Source: a bacterium
Lineage (GTDB): Bacteria > Patescibacteriota > Minisyncoccia > UBA6257 > 2-01-FULL-56-20
Direction: 5' to 3'
Length of the DNA stretch: 12,545 bases
Assembly: GCA_021813155.1 (NCBI GenBank)
Contig: JAKALK010000022.1
Span: 1-12,545, forward strand
This document shows, piece by piece, positions 1 through 5,891 of this stretch. The notes beneath the pieces are model-generated. The model saw only the letters and a list, made by a program, of their open reading frames with translations, did no database searches and was not told where the DNA came from. The translations under genes were made by a program, and so were the position numbers. Every line of letters starts with the position of its first letter. Position 1 is the stretch's first letter.

Positions 1-26
1 ACTTTTCTATTTTTCGTTTCACGTTC

Positions 27-1265
27 CTAAGGTTTAAAATAGCTCACAAATTTTTTAAGTCGCCCCGTCCAGTTGCCACCCCTTTCTGATGACTGCCAAC
101 CCTCCTGGTCTGCCCCCCACATTGCTAGGCCCACTGCATTTACAAACTCGGGGTCTTCGAAACATTCGCCCATAGCCGGCGAGCCTAAAGCCCACCCTTC
201 CTGGCTAACTAACCCCACCTGGCTAAAGAGCTTTAATTCTTGCTTTGCTAACTCAGTAATTCCAGGCAACTTAGCCCCGCCACCCACTAAAACCGCGCCT
301 CCCGGCAACTTCCCTGATTTCCCTAAAAGCTTCAGCTCATTATTAACAAATTCAAATATTTCCGCAAGTCTAGCCTCAATAATTTCCGCAACAAACCTGC
401 GCGAAACTGTCCCCTGAGCCTCCGGCCAAAACTTTTTAAGCTCAACCGCTTCTTTTGATCCCACCTCATCCGCCTTAGCAAAACCATAATTCAACTTTAA
501 CTCCTCTGCGGCCTGAACTGGAATCTTTAAACCAACGGCCAAGTCTTTTGAAATATTCCCGGCTCCTACCGGGAATTTAGCCAGTCCAATCAACTTATTC
601 TCTTCATATACTCCCATCCCGGTCGTACCAAAACCGATATCAATCAAAACTGTCCCCAAATCTTTCTGCACCTTACTCAAAACCGACCGCCCTCCGGCGA
701 GCGGCGTAAACACCAACCCACCAATCTCACCACCTACCAACTCAACAACTTTAACTAAACTTTTAATATGAGGGGTAAAGGCATCTACCACTAAAGAATT
801 AACCTCGAGTCTATTACCGCTCAAGCCCAAAGGGTCAAAAATATCCCCGACTCCGTCAATCACGAAATCGCGAGTAATGGTATGAATAATAGTTCGATTA
901 GGTCCCAAGCTCACTGCTTGGCTAGCTCTCATCACCCTGTCTATATCGTCCCTATAAATTTCATTATCTGCTCTTGAAACCGCCACCACTCCTTTCGAGC
1001 TCTGCACTTTAACCTGGGGAGTTCCAACATTAACATACACATTCCTTACTGCTCCCTTGTGAATTTTCCTAACTGCCGCGATTGCTCTTCCTATTGATTG
1101 TGATGCCTCGGTCAAATCAAAAATACTTCCCCTCTGGAAACCTAAGGATGGCTCCTTAAAAACACCCCGAATAACCGGCTTTCCTTTCTGATTTTCCGCT
1201 AATACCACTTTAATAGTAGCTGTGCCTATATCACAACCCAATAAAAAGCTCTTTCCTATCGCCAT
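27..1265 (-). CDS. ftsA: Cell division protein FtsA
   Basis: FtsA is the actin-like ATPase that tethers FtsZ to the inner face of the membrane and recruits the divisome. Seen here, numbered from ATG 1265 (412 aa, normal length): phosphate-1 loop CDIGTATIK (11-19), the FtsA-type segment HTITRDFVIDG (128-138) followed by DPLGLSGNRLEV (144-155), phosphate-2 loop LIDIGFGTTGMGVY (207-220), adenosine motif VLVGGGAKLPGI (325-336), and a basic amphipathic C-terminal tail GRLKKFVSYFKP (401-412) like the membrane-targeting helix of FtsA. The phosphate-2 loop is unusual, with F and G where DIGGGTTD is common. A TTG at 1313, 3 nt after the ybeY stop, would add 16 residues. I prefer ATG 1265 because it leaves the usual short lead before the first beta strand, but neither start has a clear ribosome site. 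Last gene of the housekeeping run; ftsZ may follow outside the window. Confidence 0.9.
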   Translation of the reverse strand: MAIGKSFLLGCDIGTATIKVVLAENQKGKPVIRGVFKEPSLGFQRGSIFDLTEASQSIGRAIAAVRKIHKGAVRNVYVNVGTPQVKVQSSKGVVAVSRADNEIYRDDIDRVMRASQAVSLGPNRTIIHTITRDFVIDGVGDIFDPLGLSGNRLEVNSLVVDAFTPHIKSLVKVVELVGGEIGGLVFTPLAGGRSVLSKVQKDLGTVLIDIGFGTTGMGVYEENKLIGLAKFPVGAGNISKDLAVGLKIPVQAAEELKLNYGFAKADEVGSKEAVELKKFWPEAQGTVSRRFVAEIIEARLAEIFEFVNNELKLLGKSGKLPGGAVLVGGGAKLPGITELAKQELKLFSQVGLVSQEGWALGSPAMGECFEDPEFVNAVGLAMWGADQEGWQSSERGGNWTGRLKKFVSYFKP

Positions 1266-1316
1266 ATTTCTAAACTTACTAATAAATTTAACGGAATTTA
1301 CGAAATCCCACAAGAG

Positions 1317-1757
1317 CTATTTGTCCATAAGAACCCTAAGTAGTTTTTGCTCGAGTTTCTCCATTCTAGTAGTTTCCTTAGCTTTTTTATGGTCATAGCC
1401 CAAGAGATGTAAGACCCCGTGCACCAACATTCTCTCTAGTGTTTCTTTCTTGATTTTAATATGTCCTGGATCTAAGTAAATTTCACCCACCGATCGAAAA
1501 TTTCTGGCCCGCCCCACTTTTGGCTCATAAAAAACAGTCGGCGAAACTGCTTCAAAACTCAAGACATCAGTAGCTCGATCTTTCCCCCTAAACTTCTGGT
1601 TTAGGGCCCTCATTTCTTTTGAGTTAACTAAATAAATTTCTAATGACAATCCCCTCTTATTAAGCAACTCTAAAACTCTAAGCGCTACTTTTCTCGCTTT
1701 TTTGATTAAAGAATCGAATCCAAAACTTAAGGCAAAAACCTGCACCCAGTTAACCAT
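1317..1757 (-). CDS. ybeY: Endoribonuclease / rRNA maturation factor YbeY
   Basis: YbeY is a metal-dependent endoribonuclease needed for 16S rRNA 3'-end maturation and ribosome quality control in the cytoplasm. The 146-aa product has the family signature HGVLHLLGYDH at residues 113-123, giving the three metal-binding histidines H113, H117 and H123. It also has the conserved segment FRGKDRATDVLSFE (56-69), with the conserved arginine at R57, and GEIYL (91-95). Length is normal. The start is ATG at 1757, 6 nt after the stop of the upstream yqeY gene, so the two are probably co-transcribed and translated in sequence; no SD is visible. Its place among rpsU, yqeY and ftsA fits a ribosome-biogenesis and division cluster. 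The identification is firm on the metal motif. Confidence 0.95.
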   Translation of the reverse strand: MVNWVQVFALSFGFDSLIKKARKVALRVLELLNKRGLSLEIYLVNSKEMRALNQKFRGKDRATDVLSFEAVSPTVFYEPKVGRARNFRSVGEIYLDPGHIKIKKETLERMLVHGVLHLLGYDHKKAKETTRMEKLEQKLLRVLMDK

Positions 1758-1763
1758 AAAAAA

Positions 1764-2222
1764 CTAATTGTCTTTGTCTAAATTTTGTTTAACCACTAAT
1801 CCCACCTCGCTACCTTGAGCTTGGCCCTTTACTCTCGCCATTACTTCTTTCATAATAGACGCAAAATCATTTTTTCCCGAAGCCATTACCTCCCTCACTA
1901 CTATCTCAATCTGTTCTCGATCCATCATCTTAGGTAGATATGGCTCAATGAAAACCAATTCATTCTCCTCTTTTAAAACGAGATCCTGCCTATTGCTTTG
2001 ACCAAACATCAAAATAGCCTCCTTGCGTTTTTTTACTTCTCGGCGAAGAACTTCCAGCACCTCTTCTTCAGTCAATTTCTCTAAGTTTCCCCGACTTCTT
2101 TTCTCTATTTCGCGATTATGAATTTGAGCCGAAACAAATCTTAAAGTTTCAGTCTTCTCTTTATTCCCAGATTTAAGCGAATCTCTTAAATCTCGATTAA
2201 TACGATCAATTAAGGAGTCCAT
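1764..2222 (-). CDS. yqeY: YqeY-family (GatB/YqeY domain) protein
   Basis: This 152-aa protein is a stand-alone YqeY protein, the family related to the C-terminal tRNA-binding domain of GatB, the amidotransferase subunit. Its own biochemical role is not well defined; a tRNA- or translation-linked role is assumed from the domain. Visible family features are the amphipathic charged first half with RREVKKRKEAI (60-70), then FIEPYLPKMM (91-100), and the C-terminal segment GKNDFASIMKEVM (116-128) followed by KGQAQGSEVGLVVK (132-145). Length matches the family. The start ATG at 2222 is supported by AAGAGGT 4 nt upstream, the best-placed ribosome site in the housekeeping run. It lies 13 nt after rpsU; rpsU-yqeY adjacency is also known from Firmicutes such as Bacillus subtilis. 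Confidence 0.92.
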   Translation of the reverse strand: MDSLIDRINRDLRDSLKSGNKEKTETLRFVSAQIHNREIEKRSRGNLEKLTEEEVLEVLRREVKKRKEAILMFGQSNRQDLVLKEENELVFIEPYLPKMMDREQIEIVVREVMASGKNDFASIMKEVMARVKGQAQGSEVGLVVKQNLDKDN

Positions 2223-2226
2223 TATT

Positions 2227-2233
2227 ACCTCTT
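2227..2233 (-). promoter_or_regulatory. Shine-Dalgarno site of yqeY
   Basis: AAGAGGT on the minus strand lies 4 nt before ATG 2222. It stands out because most starts in the window lack an SD sequence, and it lets yqeY be translated independently of rpsU. Confidence 0.6.
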
Positions 2234-2235
2234 AT

Positions 2236-2448
2236 TTATGTCAAACCCAACTTTCTCATTTTCTCCACTTCCGCCTTCCTCTTTTCGCGATGAAGAGCCG
2301 AAACCCTCCTCCTCCCCCGGTTAACACCTCTCGCCTTAAAACGACGCTTTTTTGCCTCCTTAAGAACACCGCTCTGTTTTACTTTTTTGGAGAATCGGAA
2401 AAGCAACGCTCCCGCTGATTCACCCTCTTTTTTTATAACTTTAACCAT
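2236..2448 (-). CDS. rpsU: Small ribosomal subunit protein bS21
   Basis: bS21 is a small basic protein of the 30S platform near the 16S rRNA 3' end that helps translation initiation. The 70-aa product is strongly basic and shows the family pattern: MVKVIKKEGES at the start, an aromatic-basic segment LLFRFSKKVKQSG (15-27), LKEAKKRRFKAR (29-40), and an arginine/lysine-rich C-terminal helix. Length is full for the family. Its ATG at 2448 lies inside the end of the upstream HIT gene, an 8-nt overlap in another frame, which suggests translational coupling; no SD is visible. yqeY follows after 13 nt. Confidence 0.94.
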   Translation of the reverse strand: MVKVIKKEGESAGALLFRFSKKVKQSGVLKEAKKRRFKARGVNRGRRRVSALHREKRKAEVEKMRKLGLT

Positions 2449-2854
2449 TTTTAGGATTTATCTTAGCTGCAATCTCTTTAATCGACTCTTTAGGAATATT
2501 CTTGACCAAACCTTGAAATGAACTCCCTCCGTCGCCTGGGAACCTTGGAACTAAATGAATGTGGAGATGAGGCACTTCCTGACCAGATATCTTCCCTTGA
2601 TTCACCCCCCAAGTAAATCCACTGGGTTTCAACGACTCAAAAATCAACTTCTCGACACTCGCCACTGCCTCAATTAGCAGTCCCAATTTATCTTCTTCTA
2701 GATCGAGAATTGTCTCGGCATGACTTTTAGGAATAATCAGGGTATGTCCCGGCGCCATAGGATTAACATCTAAAAAGGCTAGGGTGTCTTCGTCCTCATA
2801 AACAACTGATGCCGGCACGCGCTTTTCCGCTATCGAACAAAATAAGCAACTCAT
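2441..2854 (-). CDS. HIT-family nucleotide-binding hydrolase
   Basis: This is a histidine-triad (HIT) protein of the Hint type, which hydrolyses nucleoside phosphoramidates or related nucleotide conjugates in the cytoplasm. The 137-aa product carries the triad HLHIHLVPRF at residues 96-105, with H96, H98 and H100; H98 is the expected nucleophile. It also has the N-terminal CLFC pair (C3, C6), which in many HIT proteins binds zinc with later histidines, FLDVNPMAPGHTLIIPKSH (27-45), and WGVNQG (82-87). The physiological substrate cannot be told from sequence. Its ATG overlaps the hisS stop by 4 nt (ATGA at 2851-2854) and its end overlaps the rpsU start by 8 nt, so it is tightly locked into the operon. 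Confidence 0.93.
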   Translation of the reverse strand: MSCLFCSIAEKRVPASVVYEDEDTLAFLDVNPMAPGHTLIIPKSHAETILDLEEDKLGLLIEAVASVEKLIFESLKPSGFTWGVNQGKISGQEVPHLHIHLVPRFPGDGGSSFQGLVKNIPKESIKEIAAKINPKNG

Positions 2855-4185
2855 CCCTTAATCTCAATTACCTTATCTCTAAGACGCTTTTGAATCTCGG
2901 GCACCATTTTAGCTAAAACTACGGTCTCTTGCAAGCCAGTCCTAAGATCTCTCAAGATAACACTCTCTTCATAAATTTCCTTTTGGCCAAAAATAACTGC
3001 CAAAACGCTACCCTGCTTATCCGCCATCTTAAGCTGAGCCTTTACCGACTCCTTCCCTAAAGCCTCAACAACCGGGATACCAGCCATCCTCAGCTCCTCA
3101 ATCACCTTGAGCGATTTCTTCTTGGCCAGCTCCCCGACGTGAACCACAAACACCCTTCGATTATTCTTAGCTGGCAATTTAAATTCCTGGGCCTTCATAA
3201 CTTCAATTAGTCTCTCAATCCCAACCGCCCCCCCTACTGCCGGCGTTACTTTTCCTCCTAAAGATTCTACTAAGTAATCGTAACGACCACCGCCAGGCAA
3301 TGCCCCCACATTTGCTCCGTCTGCATAAAACTCGAATACCGTCTGACTATAGTAATCCAACCCCCTCACTAGCGAATTATCAAGATTGTAAACAATTTCA
3401 AGCTCATCTAAATATTCGAGTACCGCTCTAAGGTGTTTTCTACAATTCATACAAATTTTATCCAAAAAGTTGGGGACCTTCTCTCTTAATCCAACACATT
3501 TCTCATTTTTACAGTCGAGCAGCCTAAGCGGATTGTTCTTCAGTCTACTTTCACAATTATCGCAAATATCTTTCTCGTAACGCTTGTAGTAGTTTTGAAG
3601 TTGTTTCTTATAATTGGGCCGGCAAATCTTACACCCAATTGAATTAATAATTAAGTTTATGTTTTTAATCTTTAAATTCTTAAGGAGGCGATCAAAAATA
3701 AGAATTATCTGTGCATCATAAATTGGATCGCTAGTTCCACCGATTATCTCAAAACCAGCTTGATAGAATTGGCGAAACCGACCCGCTTGAGGGTTTTCAT
3801 GTCGAAAAAACGGCCCAAGGTAAAAAAGCTTTTGAGGTTGGCCGAAAGACGAAAGACCGTGTTCAAGATAAGCCCTAGCTATTCCGGCCGTTCCCTCTGG
3901 CCTCAGAGCCAATATATCCCCTCCTTTCGTCTTCAAAACATACATCTCTTTCTGAATAATATCAGTATCAGATCCAACTGTTCTCTGGAATAAATCAGCA
4001 AATTCTAAAACTGGCGTTTCAATTCGACCAAAATTATAAAAATCGGCCAGTTCTTTAACCGCCTTCTCGACTCTCTCCCACCACGCCTGATCGATCGGTA
4101 GAATATCGTGCATTCCTCTCGGCACCCGCAGACCAGCCAACCCGCCGCCAGTTAAACTTTTTTTCTTAAGAATTCTCTTAGGCAT
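2851..4185 (-). CDS. hisS: Histidyl-tRNA synthetase
   Basis: This class II synthetase charges tRNA-His. In the 444-aa product I see RGMHDILP (23-30), motif 1 RIETPVLE (54-61), RPEGTAGIARAYLEHGL (95-111), motif 2 FYLGPFFRHE (121-130) with R128, the histidine-specific RGLDYYSQTVFEF (274-286), GALPGGGRYDYL (294-305), motif 3 AVGGAVGIERLIE (316-328), and an alpha/beta anticodon-binding domain from about 342. The insertion region carries four cysteine pairs: C185/C188, C208/C211, C225/C230 and C245/C248. This looks like a metal-binding version of the insertion; E. coli HisS lacks these cysteines. ATG 4185 adds a lysine-rich lead of about 22 residues, but no later start is plausible. An AAAGGAG lies 22 nt upstream, farther than normal. 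The gene follows lepB after 32 nt and overlaps the HIT gene by 4 nt. Confidence 0.96.
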   Translation of the reverse strand: MPKRILKKKSLTGGGLAGLRVPRGMHDILPIDQAWWERVEKAVKELADFYNFGRIETPVLEFADLFQRTVGSDTDIIQKEMYVLKTKGGDILALRPEGTAGIARAYLEHGLSSFGQPQKLFYLGPFFRHENPQAGRFRQFYQAGFEIIGGTSDPIYDAQIILIFDRLLKNLKIKNINLIINSIGCKICRPNYKKQLQNYYKRYEKDICDNCESRLKNNPLRLLDCKNEKCVGLREKVPNFLDKICMNCRKHLRAVLEYLDELEIVYNLDNSLVRGLDYYSQTVFEFYADGANVGALPGGGRYDYLVESLGGKVTPAVGGAVGIERLIEVMKAQEFKLPAKNNRRVFVVHVGELAKKKSLKVIEELRMAGIPVVEALGKESVKAQLKMADKQGSVLAVIFGQKEIYEESVILRDLRTGLQETVVLAKMVPEIQKRLRDKVIEIKG

Positions 4186-4207
4186 CTTGAAATAAAAACT
4201 TTAAAAT

Positions 4208-4214
4208 CTCCTTT
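4208..4214 (-). promoter_or_regulatory. Displaced Shine-Dalgarno-like AAAGGAG before hisS
   Basis: AAAGGAG sits just after the lepB stop codon, 22 nt before the hisS ATG, well outside the usual 5-10 nt window. No ATG, GTG or TTG lies at normal distance from it, and the hisS frame hits a TAA between the two. It is either a chance match or needs RNA folding to act. Confidence 0.3.
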
Positions 4215-4217
4215 GAT

Positions 4218-4772
4218 TTAGTAATGATAATCGGGAGCCGCAAACACATGGAATTCATCAGGGGGCCAAAGCCTTAGCCTTGCTAACCCTACTATATCCT
4301 TCGAATCCAAAACACCCCAACTTCGAGAATCGAAACTGGCCGACCGATTATCCCCTAAAACAAAGTACTGGCCATTCAGTAATTTATAATCCGCACTTCC
4401 GGTCGTTATCGTTCCTTGGGGTAAGTACTGTTCTCCTAAAACAAAACCGTCTTTGTTATCGTTGTTGAAAACCAAAATCTTGCCGTCTTTAACTTCCACT
4501 CTCTCGCCTGGCAAACCAATAATCCTCTTAATAAAATAAGTTCTCCGATCGCTAGGATAACGAAAAACCGCTACCTCACCCCGCTCCGGGGAACGAAAGC
4601 GATAAGTGAGTTCGTCAACCAATAAATAATCCCCATCCGAAAAATTGGGAGTCATACTCGCGCCGCTCACTAAAAAAGGTTGTACCAAAAAAGTCCTAAT
4701 CAAAAAAACAGACACCACCGCCACTAGCGCCACCTCAAAAACCTCAAGTAGTGAAGATAAAAACCTTCTCAT
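4218..4772 (-). CDS. lepB: Signal peptidase I
   Basis: This membrane-bound serine protease with a Ser/Lys dyad removes signal peptides from secreted proteins at the outer face of the membrane. The 184-aa product has one N-terminal membrane helix (about 11-30), the catalytic-serine box SGASMTPNF (36-44) with S39, the lysine box KRIIGLPGE (82-90) with K82, and the conserved GDNRSASFDSRSWG (140-153). The short length and single helix match the Gram-positive/monoderm type of the enzyme. ATG 4772 is the only sensible start, directly before the charged lead and helix. It is the first gene of the leftward housekeeping run, facing pth. A likely substrate in the window is the secreted repeat protein at 7908-8864; prepilins are cut by a different enzyme. 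Confidence 0.95.
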   Translation of the reverse strand: MRRFLSSLLEVFEVALVAVVSVFLIRTFLVQPFLVSGASMTPNFSDGDYLLVDELTYRFRSPERGEVAVFRYPSDRRTYFIKRIIGLPGERVEVKDGKILVFNNDNKDGFVLGEQYLPQGTITTGSADYKLLNGQYFVLGDNRSASFDSRSWGVLDSKDIVGLARLRLWPPDEFHVFAAPDYHY

Positions 4773-4782
4773 GTTATGATAT

Positions 4783-4811
4783 TAGTGATCAATTTAGGGC
4801 TATTCTATAAT
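4783..4811 (+). promoter_or_regulatory. Candidate promoter for pth
   Basis: A perfect -10 hexamer TATAAT (4806-4811) is preceded at 17 bp by a weak -35, TAGTGA (4783-4788, 3 of 6 matches). Transcription would begin near 4818, giving pth a leader of about 26 nt. This rests on consensus matching only. Confidence 0.45.
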
Positions 4812-4830
4812 AAAAACTTAAACCAAGCAA
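4802..4830 (-). promoter_or_regulatory. Candidate promoter for the lepB-ftsA run
   Basis: On the minus strand TAGAAT (4802-4807, 5 of 6 matches to -10) lies 17 bp from TTGCTT (4825-4830, 3 of 6 matches to -35). Transcription would start near 4795, about 23 nt before the lepB ATG. It overlaps the -10 of the opposing pth promoter candidate. Confidence 0.35.
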
Positions 4831-4843
4831 CTTTTCAAACATA

Positions 4844-5392
4844 ATGAAAAAAAACACACCTCCCCGCCCCAAACTAATTCTAGGATTAGGTAATCCCAGC
4901 CAAGAATATACTTTAACTTACCACAATCTCGGCCGACTCACTGTTGAGTCTCTTATAGAAAAAAACCGGCCCCGGCAAACCAAAAAAGTCACTTCAAAAA
5001 AATACGAGATTATAAAACTAAAAGATCAATATCTCGGTTATTCGCTTGTATTTATGAATGATTCCGGCAAAGCTGTAATCGAAGCTTCAAAAAAATTCGG
5101 AATCGCCCCAGAAGACATCCTTGTTATCCATGACGACAGTGATATTGGTATCGGTCAATATAAACTAACTTTCGGCCAAGGCGCTGCCGGTCATAAAGGA
5201 ATTCTTTCAATTATTAATTCTCTAGGCACTAAAAATTTCTGGCGTCTCCGCTTAGGCATCCGACCAAATCAAAAAAATCCCCTATCTAAACGACCAAGAG
5301 CAAAATCTTTCGTGCTTAAAAAAATCACCCCCCATCACCAAGAAACCTTCATGAAGCTTATTGACGAGATCAACGCCAAAATTTTAAACTAG
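4844..5392 (+). CDS. pth: Peptidyl-tRNA hydrolase
   Basis: Pth frees tRNA from peptidyl-tRNAs dropped by the ribosome. The 182-aa product has the family landmarks: ILGLGNPSQEYTLTYHN (12-28) with catalytic histidine H27, FMNDSG (70-75) with N72, VIHDDSD (94-100) with D97, and AAGHKG (114-119). Length is normal. Several positions differ from the usual motifs: LGNPS instead of LGNPG, TYHN instead of TRHN, and GHKG instead of GHNG (K118 where E. coli has N114, a tRNA-contact residue). The catalytic His, Asn and Asp positions are kept, so it should be active. It is the only plus-strand gene. ATG 4844 has no SD. Its TAG overlaps the stop of the converging pilin-like gene within CTAG (5389-5392). 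Confidence 0.93.
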   Translation: MKKNTPPRPKLILGLGNPSQEYTLTYHNLGRLTVESLIEKNRPRQTKKVTSKKYEIIKLKDQYLGYSLVFMNDSGKAVIEASKKFGIAPEDILVIHDDSDIGIGQYKLTFGQGAAGHKGILSIINSLGTKNFWRLRLGIRPNQKNPLSKRPRAKSFVLKKITPHHQETFMKLIDEINAKILN

Positions 5393-5880
5393 TTCCCGCT
5401 TTTCTGTTTCAATGAAATAACCCGCACCTCGCCAGTCGAACGGTTAACCGAAAGTACCATCTCAATAAGCCGTCGTCGTCCGGAAACAGTTGCGTCGGCG
5501 TCAACGAAAACCTGCCCCGAAGGCGGCACAAAAGGAAGACTCTGCCAATCCATACAATTTATACTCTCTTCTTGAGCCACTAACATCAGGGCAACATCTC
5601 CGCCTGCTAAAAAATTGTAACTCATACAGTTGGGGCCCAAACCACCAGGGCCCGCAAATAGCCGATCCCTAGAAAGATGAACGAGGGCATCATTCGCCCC
5701 AGCCAACGCCACAGCCAAAGCTCGATTCGAAGCCTGAAGCCCTGAAGATGAAATTAAAAAACTATAAACCAGAAAAACTAAAGTTACCCCAACTAAAAGC
5801 ACTACCCCGCCAATCAAAAAAACTAGAGACAGAGCCACCTGCCCATTTTTCCTCAAAAAAAGCTTACATTCCTTTAGCAT
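5389..5880 (-). CDS. E5-less pilin-like protein (PilX-like), copy 2
   Basis: A 163-aa protein I recognise only as pilin-like. After a short basic lead ending KNG (11-13), a hydrophobic helix of about 30 residues begins QVALSLVFLIGG, which fits prepilin peptidase cutting after G13. Position +5 is Ser, not the usual Glu, as in PilX/GspK-like minor pilins. The segment NRALAVALAGANDALVHLSR resembles the post-helix stretch of PilX-like proteins. The C-terminus holds VNRSTGEVRVISL. It is clearly paralogous to the protein at 7417-7911: in the first 61 residues from GQ I count 41 identities by eye, and 22 of 29 near the C-terminus. It starts 11 nt after the pilMN stop, is the last gene of the pilus run, and overlaps the pth stop. 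Its exact role, minor pilin or assembly subunit, is unknown. Confidence 0.75.
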   Translation of the reverse strand: MLKECKLFLRKNGQVALSLVFLIGGVVLLVGVTLVFLVYSFLISSSGLQASNRALAVALAGANDALVHLSRDRLFAGPGGLGPNCMSYNFLAGGDVALMLVAQEESINCMDWQSLPFVPPSGQVFVDADATVSGRRRLIEMVLSVNRSTGEVRVISLKQKSGN

Positions 5881-5891
5881 AAAAACATGTC

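Noticed and set aside
1..26. Start of ftsZ downstream of ftsA
   Set aside because: The 26 bases after the ftsA stop contain no start codon followed by recognisable FtsZ sequence; ftsZ can only be expected, not seen.
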